Part shown: piece by piece, positions 15,379 to 23,099 of the stretch | Layout of the letters: each line of letters opens with the position of its first letter | How positions within the stretch are numbered: position 1 is the first letter of the stretch | Source of the DNA: Rosettibacter primus | GTDB taxonomy: Bacteria; Bacteroidota; Ignavibacteria; Ignavibacteriales; Melioribacteraceae | NCBI RefSeq assembly: GCF_036860675.1 | Contig: NZ_JAYKGK010000006.1 | Span: 124,001 to 188,000 of the forward strand | Length of the DNA: 64,000 bases | Direction of reading: 5' to 3' | Position numbers and translations under genes: made by a program | The notes under the pieces: generated by a model | What the model saw: only the letters and a program-made list of their open reading frames with translations | The model's database searches: none | Told to the model about the DNA's origin: nothing

Positions 15379-16023
15379 TTAATTAGTTTCTTTTTTTCTA
15401 AATGGCATTCCAAATGCACTAAGCAATTCATAAGCTTCCTTGTCGGTCTTAGCAGTAGTAACAAAAGTAATATCCATTCCCAAAATTTTATTTACCTTAT
15501 CAACATTAATTTCAGGAAAAATAATTTGTTCTTTTATTCCAAGAGTATAATTTCCTCTGCCGTCAAATGATTTATCAGAAATTCCTCTAAAGTCACGAAC
15601 TCTTGGAAGAGCTATTGTAATTAATCTATCAAGGAATTCATACATTCGTTCTCTTCTTAAAGTAACTTTTGCACCAATTTTCATACCTTCACGCAATTTA
15701 AAATTTGATATAGACTTCTTAGCTGTTCTAATAGATGGTTTCTGTCCAGTAATTGTTTCTAAATCTTTTACAGCTTCTTCAAGAATTTTGGGGTCCTGAA
15801 CTGCCTGGCCTACTCCCATATTTATAACAATTTTTTCAAGTCTTGGAACCTGCATTACATTTTTGTAACCAAATTGTTCCTTTAATTTTGGAACAATTTC
15901 TTTGAAATATTTTACTTTCAATCTTGCAGGCACTTTTTCTTCAACTACAGTTGCAGTAGTTTCTTCCGCTGCTTTAGTTTTCTTTTCTTTTTGTTGTTGA
16001 ACTTGTTCTTTTTGTTTTCCCAT
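15379..16023 (-). CDS. rplE: 50S ribosomal protein L5 with N-terminal extension
   Basis: Binds 5S rRNA in the central protuberance and contacts P-site tRNA. The core (about 38-214) matches L5: VPRLEKIVINMGVGQA, ETITGQKPSIRTAKKSISNF, VTLRRERMYEFLDRLI and FRGISDKSFDGRGNY. About 33 extra residues precede it, Lys/Glu/Gln/Ala-rich (KQKEQVQQQKEKKTK), making 214 aa against about 180 in E. coli. No later ATG before the conserved core fits better, so the extension is probably real. It is 21 bases after rplX. Confidence 0.95.
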   Translation of the reverse strand: MGKQKEQVQQQKEKKTKAAEETTATVVEEKVPARLKVKYFKEIVPKLKEQFGYKNVMQVPRLEKIVINMGVGQAVQDPKILEEAVKDLETITGQKPSIRTAKKSISNFKLREGMKIGAKVTLRRERMYEFLDRLITIALPRVRDFRGISDKSFDGRGNYTLGIKEQIIFPEINVDKVNKILGMDITFVTTAKTDKEAYELLSAFGMPFRKKETN

Positions 16024-16044
16024 TGCTATTATAAACCCTTAATT

Positions 16045-16371
16045 TTATACGAGCATTTCGCCACTTGCTTTACTAATTCTAACACTTTTCTTTTTACCTG
16101 TTTTTTCATCTATAATAATTTTTGAACCAATACGAGTAGGTTCATTTGTTTTTGGATCAAGAATCATAACATTAGAAACATGTATAGGAGCTTCTTTTTC
16201 AATTATTCCACCTTGTGGATTTTTCTGATTCGGTTTTGTATGACGTTTACGAATATTAACGCCTTCAACAATAATTCTATTTTTTTCAGGAAATACTTTT
16301 AAAACTTTTCCTGTTTTACCTTTATAGTTGCCGGCAATTACAATTACCGTATCGTTCTTCTTAATTTTCAT
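16045..16371 (-). CDS. rplX: 50S ribosomal protein L24
   Basis: Early assembly initiator at the exit-tunnel side of the 50S. The 108 aa protein has an N-terminal KOW motif (IKKNDTVIVIAGNYKGKTGK) and the family segments VEGVNIRKRHTKPNQKNPQG and PIHVSNVMILDPKT. It lies 12 bases after rplN and 21 before rplE. Confidence 0.98.
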   Translation of the reverse strand: MKIKKNDTVIVIAGNYKGKTGKVLKVFPEKNRIIVEGVNIRKRHTKPNQKNPQGGIIEKEAPIHVSNVMILDPKTNEPTRIGSKIIIDEKTGKKKSVRISKASGEMLV

Positions 16372-16383
16372 TTTATCTATTCC

Positions 16384-16752
16384 TTATAAAACTTCTGGAG
16401 CTAAAGAAATTATTTTCATAAATTTTTTATCGCGAAGTTCTCTTGCAACAGGTCCAAATATACGGGTACCTCTTGGTTCACCTTGATTATTGAGAAGAAC
16501 AGCTGCATTTTCATCAAATCTAATATAAGAGCCATCGCTTCTTCGAACTTCTTTTTTAGTTCTGACTATAACAGCACGTGCCACCTCGCCTTTTTTGACA
16601 GACCCACCTGGTATTGCAGATTTTACACTCACAACTATAACATCACCAACCGTAGCATAACGTCTATTACTTCCTCCTAGAACACGAATACAGCGAACTT
16701 TTTTGGCTCCTGAATTATCTGCTACCACTAAATTTGTTTCTTCTTGTATCAT
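16384..16752 (-). CDS. rplN: 50S ribosomal protein L14
   Basis: Interface protein that forms bridges to 16S rRNA and binds the silencing factor RsfS in other bacteria. At 122 aa it matches throughout: MIQEETNLVVADNSGAKKVR, VGDVIVVSVKSAIPGG, VRRSDGSYIRFDENAAVLLN and RGTRIFGPVARELRDKKFMK. It follows rpsQ by 26 bases. Confidence 0.98.
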   Translation of the reverse strand: MIQEETNLVVADNSGAKKVRCIRVLGGSNRRYATVGDVIVVSVKSAIPGGSVKKGEVARAVIVRTKKEVRRSDGSYIRFDENAAVLLNNQGEPRGTRIFGPVARELRDKKFMKIISLAPEVL

Positions 16753-16778
16753 GATTATCTGCTCCTCATCAAACTTTA

Positions 16779-17036
16779 TTATTTAACTTTTTCGATAATT
16801 TCAACTAAACGCCATCTTTTTCTTTTGCTCAAAGGACGTGTTTCCATAATTTTGACAACATCACCTATACTGCATTCATTATTTTCATCATGTGCCATCA
16901 ACTTTGTTGTTCTTTTATAATACTTTTTATAAAGCGGATGTGCTACACGTCTTTCGATTGCAACTACAATGCTTTTGTTCATTTTATTGCTAATAACAGT
17001 GCCAATCCTAACTTTTCTTGTATTTCTTGTCTGCAT
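16779..17036 (-). CDS. rpsQ: 30S ribosomal protein S17
   Basis: An OB-fold primary binder of the 16S rRNA 5' domain. The 85 aa sequence contains RKVRIGTVISNKMNKSIVVA, RRVAHPLYKKYYKRTTK, DENNECSIGDVVKIMETRPL and SKRKRWRLVEII, all diagnostic. It lies 17 bases after rpmC. Confidence 0.98.
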   Translation of the reverse strand: MQTRNTRKVRIGTVISNKMNKSIVVAIERRVAHPLYKKYYKRTTKLMAHDENNECSIGDVVKIMETRPLSKRKRWRLVEIIEKVK

Positions 17037-17053
17037 GGAAGAACAATTGCTCC

Positions 17054-17272
17054 TTATTTATTTTCCTTTGAGTTTTTTGCTTCTTGCATTTCACGTTCTT
17101 TAAGAACTGTTTTCATTCTTGCAATATCTTTTTTAGTAAGACGCAATTTAGCTGTATTAGTCAAATTTTTTAGTTCATGTTGAAATCTCAAGTCCACAAG
17201 ATTCTTTTGTTCTTCAAGAATTCTCTTTTTAATTTCTTCGGTGGACATTTCTCTTATTTGATATATCTTCAT
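17054..17272 (-). CDS. rpmC: 50S ribosomal protein L29
   Basis: A small two-helix protein near the exit tunnel and part of the docking surface for trigger factor and SRP. The 72 aa sequence contains the L29 pattern MSTEEIKKRILEEQKNLVDL, RFQHELKNLTNTAKLRLTKK and IARMKTVLKERE. It is 14 bases after rplP. Confidence 0.97.
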   Translation of the reverse strand: MKIYQIREMSTEEIKKRILEEQKNLVDLRFQHELKNLTNTAKLRLTKKDIARMKTVLKEREMQEAKNSKENK

Positions 17273-17286
17273 AGCGTCAAATCCTC

Positions 17287-17706
17287 TTAAGCTTCTAAAT
17301 CAATACGTTGAACAATCTTTGTTTTAATTGGCAATTTATGTGCAGCAAGTGTAAGAGCTTCATGAGCAGTGGTTTTGTCAATACCACCAACTTCAAAAAG
17401 GATTCTACCTGGTTTAACAACGGCAACCCAGAATTCTGGAGCACCTTTTCCTTTACCCATTCTTGTTTCAAGTGGTTTTTTAGAAACAGGTTTATCTGGA
17501 AAAATTCTTATCCAAACTTTACCATCTCTTTTCATTTTACGAGAAAGAGCAACACGACATGCTTCTATTTGTCTACTTGTAATCCAAGCAGGTTCAAGAG
17601 CTTTTAACCCAAAGTCTCCAAAATTTACTATATGACCTCGAGTTGCTTTTCCTTTTCTTCTTCCTCTTTGCGCTTTACGATATTTTACTCTTTTTGGCAT
17701 TAACAT
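17287..17706 (-). CDS. rplP: 50S ribosomal protein L16
   Basis: Located at the A-site tRNA/peptidyl-transferase region and essential for 50S maturation. Family motifs: MPKRVKYRKAQRGRRKGKAT, FGLKALEPAWITSRQIEACR, KRDGKVWIRIFPDKPVSKKP and RMGKGKGAPEFWVAVVKPG. I place the start at the ATG at 17706 (139 aa), since GGGAG lies 7 bases upstream; a TTG at 17721 would lie upstream of that site. The ATG two codons later is also possible. Confidence 0.95.
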   Translation of the reverse strand: MLMPKRVKYRKAQRGRRKGKATRGHIVNFGDFGLKALEPAWITSRQIEACRVALSRKMKRDGKVWIRIFPDKPVSKKPLETRMGKGKGAPEFWVAVVKPGRILFEVGGIDKTTAHEALTLAAHKLPIKTKIVQRIDLEA

Positions 17707-17724
17707 GAGAAAAACTCCCAAAGA

Positions 17725-18366
17725 TTATTCAGTTGAACGTTTACCTAAAATTTCTCCACGGCAAATCCAAACTTTTACACCAATGGAGCCGTAAATAGTT
17801 TGAGCAGTAGCTTGCGCATAATCAATATCTGCTCTAATTGTATGAAGCGGTATCCTTCCTTCTTTGTATTGTTCTGTTCTTGCCATTTCAGCACCGCCTA
17901 ATCTGCCAGAGCACATAACTCTTATTCCTTCTGCACCCATTCTCATAGCAGCTGTTATTGCACTTTTCATTGCTCTTCTAAAAGAAATCCTTCCTTCAAT
18001 TTGCTTTGCAATATTTTCTGCAACTAAGTAAGCATCAAGTTCTGGTCTTTTAATTTCTGTTATCTGAACTTTTACTTCTTTGTTTGTAATTTTCTTTAAT
18101 TCTTCTTCAATTTGAGCAATTTCTTTCCCGCTTTTGCCAATAACAACTCCAGGGCGGGAAGTATGAATTGTCACTATTACATTTTTGGAAGTTCTATCAA
18201 TTTTAATTGCAGAAACACCAGCATTTTGCAATCTCTTTCTAATGTAAAGTCTGAGCTTGTAATCCTCAATTAACTTTGGTGCATAACTTTTATTTTCGAA
18301 CCAGTTCGATTCCCAGCCTCTTATTATTCCGACTCTAAAGCCAATTGGATTTGTCTTTTGACCCAA
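17725..18366 (-). CDS. rpsC: 30S ribosomal protein S3
   Basis: Part of the mRNA entry-channel helicase site. It starts MGQKTNPIGFRVGIIRGWES from a TTG supported by GGAGG five bases upstream. The KH domain carries RPGVVIGKSGKEI and the C-terminal domain GRLGGAEMARTEQYKEGRIP and DYAQATAQTIYGSIGVKVW. Length 213 aa. It lies 12 bases after rplV. Confidence 0.98.
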   Translation of the reverse strand: MGQKTNPIGFRVGIIRGWESNWFENKSYAPKLIEDYKLRLYIRKRLQNAGVSAIKIDRTSKNVIVTIHTSRPGVVIGKSGKEIAQIEEELKKITNKEVKVQITEIKRPELDAYLVAENIAKQIEGRISFRRAMKSAITAAMRMGAEGIRVMCSGRLGGAEMARTEQYKEGRIPLHTIRADIDYAQATAQTIYGSIGVKVWICRGEILGKRSTE

Positions 18367-18378
18367 AACTTCCTCCGA

Positions 18379-18723
18379 TTACTTTTTAGTTGCTACTACA
18401 ATTGTTAAATGATTAGAACGTTTTCTTATTCTATAAGCTCTCCCCATTGGAGCGGGAGTAATTCTTTTTAATGTTGGTCCCTGATTAACATAAACTTCTT
18501 TTACATATAAATCTGAAATCTCATGCTTAACATTTTCATCTTTATTCATCAAATTGGAAACTGCTGACCTCAAAACTTTTTCTGCTGATTTAGAAGCATG
18601 TTTTGGAGAAAAGTGAAGAATTTCAATTGCCTGATCAACAGATTTACCTCTAATCATATCAATAACCAAGCGCATTTTTCTTGGCGATGAACCGATATAT
18701 TTATGTGTCGCTTTAGCTTCCAT
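18379..18723 (-). CDS. rplV: 50S ribosomal protein L22
   Basis: Lines the exit tunnel; its beta-hairpin forms the constriction affected in macrolide resistance. The 114 aa protein shows the L22 pattern YIGSSPRKMRLVIDMIRGK, VDQAIEILHFSPKHASKSAE, and the hairpin segment GPTLKRITPAPMGRAYRIRK ending RSNHLTIVVATKK. It lies 21 bases after rpsS. Confidence 0.98.
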   Translation of the reverse strand: MEAKATHKYIGSSPRKMRLVIDMIRGKSVDQAIEILHFSPKHASKSAEKVLRSAVSNLMNKDENVKHEISDLYVKEVYVNQGPTLKRITPAPMGRAYRIRKRSNHLTIVVATKK

Positions 18724-18744
18724 TATTTTCTACCTCAATTTCCA

Positions 18745-19032
18745 TTATTTAACTTTTGATGCTTTTTCAGCTTTTGTGCCTGGATGACCTCTAAAAATTC
18801 TTGTTGGTGCAAATTCACCAAGTTTATGTCCGACCATATTTTCAGTAATATAAACAGGAATCATTTTATTACCATTATGAACAGCTATTGTATGTCCAAC
18901 AAATTCAGGTGAAATTGTACTTGCACGAGACCATGTTTTAATAATTTTTTTCTGATTTGTCTCGTTAAGTTTACGAATTTTTCTTAACAACTTAACATCA
19001 ATGTAAGGACCTTTTTTAACTGATCTTGGCAT
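18745..19032 (-). CDS. rpsS: 30S ribosomal protein S19
   Basis: Head protein contacting S13 and the A-site finger. The 95 aa sequence matches the family: MPRSVKKGPYIDVKLLRKI, IKTWSRASTISPEFVGHTIA, HNGNKMIPVYITENMVGHKL and GEFAPTRIFRGHPGTKAEK. It follows rplB by 12 bases. Confidence 0.98.
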   Translation of the reverse strand: MPRSVKKGPYIDVKLLRKIRKLNETNQKKIIKTWSRASTISPEFVGHTIAVHNGNKMIPVYITENMVGHKLGEFAPTRIFRGHPGTKAEKASKVK

Positions 19033-19044
19033 ATGCTACTCTAA

Positions 19045-19869
19045 TTATTTTCTTCTTTTAATAATATATTTATTAGAAGGTTTATTTCTCTTTCTTGTTT
19101 TCAATCCTTTAGACTTTTGACCCCATGGAGATACAGGATGTCCGCCACCAGATGTTTTACCTTCTCCTCCACCCATTGGATGGTCAACAGGGTTCATTGC
19201 AACACCTCTTGTATGAGGTCGAATTCCAAGCCATCTGCTTCTACCTGCTTTTCCAAGACTAATATTTTCATGGTCAGCATTTCCTACTACTCCATAAGTT
19301 GCCATACATTCAACACTCACCATTCGAACTTCGCCAGATGGTAATTTTAACTGTGCATACTTTCCTTCTTTTGCTAAAAGTTGTAATGATGTACCTGCAG
19401 CTCTTCCTAATTGTCCGCCTTTCTTAGGTTTCAATTCAACATTATGAACAAAGCTGCCAACCGGAATTTCTTTTAATGGTAATGCATTTCCTACTTTTAT
19501 TTCAGAACCAGGTCCCGACATTAGAACTTCTCCAACCTTTAATCCATCTGGAGCTAATATGTATCTTTTTTCGCCGTCTGCATAATGCAACAGTGCTATT
19601 CTTGCAGAACGATTTGGGTCATACTCAATAGAAAATACTTTTGCTGGAATTCCAAATTTATCTCTTTTAAAATCAATGATTCTATATTGACGTTTATGTC
19701 CACCACCTCTATGACGAGCAGTTACTCTTCCTAAATTATTTCTACCACCAGATTTTTTTAGTGGAGCAAGTAGAGATTTTTCTGGTGTAGTTTTAGTTAT
19801 CTCCTCAAATGTGGAGATACTCATAAATCTCGTACCAGGTGTTATCGGTTTTAATTTTCTAATTCCCAT
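19045..19869 (-). CDS. rplB: 50S ribosomal protein L2
   Basis: One of the primary 23S rRNA binders, needed for subunit association and peptidyl-transferase activity. The 274 aa protein has NNLGRVTARHRGGGHKRQYR, the OB-fold and SH3-like barrels, and the conserved C-terminal loop GVAMNPVDHPMGGGEGKTSG that approaches the active centre, with the essential histidine in DHPMGG. It lies 21 bases after rplW. Confidence 0.98.
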   Translation of the reverse strand: MGIRKLKPITPGTRFMSISTFEEITKTTPEKSLLAPLKKSGGRNNLGRVTARHRGGGHKRQYRIIDFKRDKFGIPAKVFSIEYDPNRSARIALLHYADGEKRYILAPDGLKVGEVLMSGPGSEIKVGNALPLKEIPVGSFVHNVELKPKKGGQLGRAAGTSLQLLAKEGKYAQLKLPSGEVRMVSVECMATYGVVGNADHENISLGKAGRSRWLGIRPHTRGVAMNPVDHPMGGGEGKTSGGGHPVSPWGQKSKGLKTRKRNKPSNKYIIKRRK

Positions 19870-19890
19870 TGAATCTCCAATTCAATCGAT

Positions 19891-20187
19891 TTATACTTGA
19901 CCAAAGATGTCGATTGTTTGACCTTCTTTCAAAGTTACAATAGCTTTTTTGAATTTTGGTGTTCTGCCTGTAAAACGACCTCTTCTTGTAAACTGTGTTT
20001 TTGTTTTCCCTTTATATCTAATAGTATTTACCGAAACTACATCAACATTAAATTTTTCTTTAATAGCTTTAGCAATTTCGATTTTATTAGCATCAATATT
20101 CACAATAAAGCCATATTTATTAGGATGCTTCTCGCTAATTTTTGTCATTTTCTCTGTAATCAAAGGTCTAATTAAAATTGTTTTCAT
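19891..20187 (-). CDS. rplW: 50S ribosomal protein L23
   Basis: Rim-of-tunnel protein that docks trigger factor and SRP. The 98 aa sequence has ILIRPLITEKMTKISEKHPN, FIVNIDANKIEIAKAIKEKF, VVSVNTIRYKGKTKTQFTRR and FKKAIVTLKEGQTIDIF. It lies 12 bases after rplD. Confidence 0.97.
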   Translation of the reverse strand: MKTILIRPLITEKMTKISEKHPNKYGFIVNIDANKIEIAKAIKEKFNVDVVSVNTIRYKGKTKTQFTRRGRFTGRTPKFKKAIVTLKEGQTIDIFGQV

Positions 20188-20199
20188 TTTCTTACCTGA

Positions 20200-20826
20200 T
20201 TAATTAAATGTACTTTCAAGAAGAGTAAGTGCACTTTTTTGTAAAATTAGAACTTGATTGTTCAGTAATTCATAGGCAGAAGCTTTGTTAGCTTCGAGTA
20301 TATTTACTCTTTCAATATTTCTTCCTGATTTATAAACATTTTCAAGTGTTCCATTTGTCAACAGCAATGTCTTCTTACCATCTATGTTCAATGCTTTAAG
20401 AATATTTACAAAATCTTTTGTCTTTGGTTTTTCAAAATTAAAATCTTCAAGCACAATTATTTGATTATTCTTAGCTTTATAAGATAAAGCGGATTTGCGA
20501 GCTAATGCATTAACTTTTTTATTCAACTTTTGTCTATAATCTCTTGGTTTAGGGCCAAAAATTGTACCGCCACCTATCCAGAGAGGAGAACGAATCGAAC
20601 CAGCTCTTGCACCACCTCTTCCTTTTTGACGCCATGGTTTTTTTCCACCACCACGAACTTCACTTCTTTCTTTTGTTTTATGTGTCCCCTGTCTTTGATT
20701 AGCTAAATAAGCTTTAACAGCTAAATACAGAGCGTGGTCATTAGGTTCGATTTCAAAAATATCTTTTGAAAGCTCGACTTGTTCGCCTGTTTTTGTTCCG
20801 TCTATTTTATAAACATCTAATTTCAT
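20200..20826 (-). CDS. rplD: 50S ribosomal protein L4
   Basis: Early 50S assembly protein with a long loop reaching the exit tunnel; in gammaproteobacteria it also represses the S10 operon. The 208 aa protein contains the tunnel loop (TKERSEVRGGGKKPWRQKGR, GGARAGSIRSPLWIGGGTIF, GPKPRDYRQKLNKKV) and the globular C-terminal part. Upstream of rpsJ there is only a 66-bp spacer, too short for an E. coli-type S10 leader, so L4 autoregulation of that kind is not evident. Confidence 0.97.
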   Translation of the reverse strand: MKLDVYKIDGTKTGEQVELSKDIFEIEPNDHALYLAVKAYLANQRQGTHKTKERSEVRGGGKKPWRQKGRGGARAGSIRSPLWIGGGTIFGPKPRDYRQKLNKKVNALARKSALSYKAKNNQIIVLEDFNFEKPKTKDFVNILKALNIDGKKTLLLTNGTLENVYKSGRNIERVNILEANKASAYELLNNQVLILQKSALTLLESTFN

Positions 20827-20839
20827 TTTCTATCAACAA

Positions 20840-21460
20840 TTATTTATTAATTGCAACTATTGAATTAATTGAGCCAGGTACAGCTCCTTTTACCATTATA
20901 ATATTTTTTTCTGGAATTACTTTTACAACTTTCAAATTTCTGATTGTTACATTTTCATAACCCATTCTTCCCGCCATTCTCTGTCCTTTAAAAACTCTGG
21001 ACGGGAAAGAACTTGCACCTATAGAACCTGGGGCACGTACTCTATCACTTTGTCCGTGAGTAGTTGAACCAACCCCACCAAATCCATGACGTTTTACAAC
21101 ACCTTGGAATCCTTTACCTTTACTTTTTCCAGAAACTTTAACCTTATCCCCTTCCTGGAAAATATCAACTTTAATTTCATCACCAATTTTATAGTTCTCT
21201 ATTTCAAAATTTCTAAATTCTTTTAGAACTCTTGGTGGTTTCAAACCAAGTTTTTGAAACACTGCTAACTGTGGTTTATTTACATGCTTTTCTTTTCTTT
21301 CGCCGAAGCCTAATTGAAGTGATTCATAGCCGTCTTTTTCTTTTGTTTTAACTGCATAAACAATGCAAGGACCAGCTTCAAGAACAGTCACTGGGATTAT
21401 TTTCCCATCTTCGGCAAAAATATTTGTCATTCCCAATTTTTTAGCTAACAAACCTGGCAT
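20840..21460 (-). CDS. rplC: 50S ribosomal protein L3
   Basis: Initiates 50S assembly and reaches the peptidyl-transferase centre through its extended loop. The 206 aa sequence starts MPGLLAKKLGMTNIFAEDGK and contains VSGKSKGKGFQGVVKRHGFG, QSDRVRAPGSIGASSFPSRV and FKGQRMAGRMGYENVTI. It lies 10 bases after rpsJ and 13 before rplD. Confidence 0.98.
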   Translation of the reverse strand: MPGLLAKKLGMTNIFAEDGKIIPVTVLEAGPCIVYAVKTKEKDGYESLQLGFGERKEKHVNKPQLAVFQKLGLKPPRVLKEFRNFEIENYKIGDEIKVDIFQEGDKVKVSGKSKGKGFQGVVKRHGFGGVGSTTHGQSDRVRAPGSIGASSFPSRVFKGQRMAGRMGYENVTIRNLKVVKVIPEKNIIMVKGAVPGSINSIVAINK

Positions 21461-21470
21461 TTTATTCTTC

Positions 21471-21779
21471 CTATAACTTTATCTCAATATCAACGCCGGC
21501 AGGTATTTCTAACTTGCTCAGCGCATCAACAGTTTTATTATTAGAATTATGAATATCAATAATTCTTTTATGAGCCCTAATCTCAAATTGTTCACGTGAT
21601 TTTTTATCTACGTGCGGCGACCTTAAAACTGTAAAAACAGTTCTTTTTGTTGGCAAAGGAATTGGTCCAGAGACAACCGCACCTGTACTTTTTACAGTCT
21701 TGATAATTTTTTCAGTTGACTTATCAATCAAAATATGATCGTATGATTTCAACTTAATTCTAATTTTTTGACCGGGCAC
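21471..21779 (-). CDS. rpsJ: 30S ribosomal protein S10 / NusE
   Basis: 30S head protein that doubles as NusE, linking NusB and NusG to transcribing polymerase. The 102 aa protein has QKIRIKLKSYDHILIDKSTE, VSGPIPLPTKRTVFTVLRSP and HVDKKSREQFEIRAHKR. It is the first gene of the S10 cluster but follows tuf by only 66 bases, which contain a terminator-like hairpin (21812-21833); its expression probably depends on read-through or on a promoter inside tuf. Confidence 0.98.
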   Translation of the reverse strand: MPGQKIRIKLKSYDHILIDKSTEKIIKTVKSTGAVVSGPIPLPTKRTVFTVLRSPHVDKKSREQFEIRAHKRIIDIHNSNNKTVDALSKLEIPAGVDIEIKL

Positions 21780-21811
21780 TTTTTATAATCTCCTTTTTCA
21801 AACAAAAATAA

Positions 21812-21833
21812 AGGGAAAGAAAATTCTTTCCCT
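21812..21833 (-). terminator. Hairpin with T-rich tail between tuf and rpsJ
   Basis: On the - strand a perfect 10-bp stem (AGGGAAAGAA with TTCTTTCCCT, 2-nt centre) starts 12 bases after the tuf stop. It is followed by TTTATTTTTGTTTG, the look of an intrinsic terminator. rpsJ begins 33 bases beyond it, so a full stop here would silence the S10, spc and alpha genes. I read it as a partial terminator or attenuator that lowers read-through from the highly expressed tuf gene. Confidence 0.7.
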
Positions 21834-21845
21834 CAAATAATTTAT

Positions 21846-23051
21846 TTATTCAATAATTTTGGTTACAACTCCAGCACCTACAGTTCTACCACCTTCACGG
21901 ATAGCAAAACGCAAACCTTCTTCCATAGCAATTTCTGCAATTAATTCAACTTTCAATCTTACATTATCACCTGGCATAACCATTTCAGTTCCTTCTGGTA
22001 ATGTTGCAACTCCAGTTACATCTGTTGTTCTGAAATAGAACTGTGGACGATATCCGTTAAAGAATGGTGTATGACGTCCACCTTCTTCTTTTGAGAGCAC
22101 ATAAACTTCACCTTCAAAAACTTTATGCGGTGTAATGGAACCTGGTTTTGCAACAACCATTCCTCTTTCAATTTCTTTTTTATCAATACCTCTTAATAAC
22201 AATCCAGCATTGTCGCCAGCTATTGCTTCATCGAGTTCTTTACGGAACATTTCAATACCGGTGACAACTGTTTTCTTATGCTGGCCTAAGCCAATTAATT
22301 CAACTTCTTCGTTTAATTTAATTCTGCCTCTTTCAACTCTGCCTGTTGCAACTGTACCACGACCTGTAATTGAGAAAACATCTTCAACTGGCATTAAGAA
22401 TGGTTTATCAATACTTCTTTCTGGAATTGGTATATAGCTATCAACTGCATCCATTAATTCCCAGATACATTTATATCTCTCGTCTGTAATTGGTGCACCT
22501 GCCATACCAGCTTCCATAGCTTTCAAAGCAGAACCTCTAATGATTGGAATTTCATTTCCAGGGAATTCATATTTTGATAACAACTCTCTTACTTCCATTT
22601 CTACAAGATCAATCAATTCAGGGTCATCAACCATATCAACTTTGTTTAAGAATACTACGATTCTGGGAACACCAACCTGACGAGCTAAAAGAATATGTTC
22701 TCTTGTTTGAGGCATTGGACCATCGGTTGCTGCAACAACAAGAATAGCACCGTCCATTTGAGCAGCACCAGTAATCATGTTCTTTACATAGTCTGCGTGA
22801 CCTGGACAGTCAACATGAGCATAGTGTCTTTTTTCTGTAGAATATTCTACGTGTGCAGTAGCAATTGTGATACCTCTTTCTCTTTCCTCCGGAGCATTAT
22901 CGATACTGTCGAATGTTCTAACCTGTGATAATCCTTTTTGAGCTAATGCCATGGTGATGGCAGCTGTAAGAGTAGTTTTACCATGGTCTACGTGTCCAAT
23001 AGTACCTATATTAACATGAGGTTTACTACGATCAAATTTTTCTTTTGCCAT
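21846..23051 (-). CDS. tuf: Elongation factor Tu
   Basis: GTPase that brings aminoacyl-tRNA to the ribosome. The G motifs are G1 GHVDHGKTT (18-26), G3 DCPGHADY and G4 NKVD; domains II and III follow (PVEDVFSITGRGTVATGRVE, MVMPGDNVRLKVELI) with the usual end EGGRTVGAGVVTKIIE. The 401 aa length is a few residues longer than in E. coli. It is the only tuf in the window and lies 48 bases after fusA. The tRNA-Tyr/Thr/Gly cluster that carries a second tuf in E. coli has none here. Confidence 0.98.
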   Translation of the reverse strand: MAKEKFDRSKPHVNIGTIGHVDHGKTTLTAAITMALAQKGLSQVRTFDSIDNAPEERERGITIATAHVEYSTEKRHYAHVDCPGHADYVKNMITGAAQMDGAILVVAATDGPMPQTREHILLARQVGVPRIVVFLNKVDMVDDPELIDLVEMEVRELLSKYEFPGNEIPIIRGSALKAMEAGMAGAPITDERYKCIWELMDAVDSYIPIPERSIDKPFLMPVEDVFSITGRGTVATGRVERGRIKLNEEVELIGLGQHKKTVVTGIEMFRKELDEAIAGDNAGLLLRGIDKKEIERGMVVAKPGSITPHKVFEGEVYVLSKEEGGRHTPFFNGYRPQFYFRTTDVTGVATLPEGTEMVMPGDNVRLKVELIAEIAMEEGLRFAIREGGRTVGAGVVTKIIE

Positions 23052-23099
23052 CGAGTTACTCTCCTTGTTATTTATTTTCTAATTAATTTGTTTATTATT

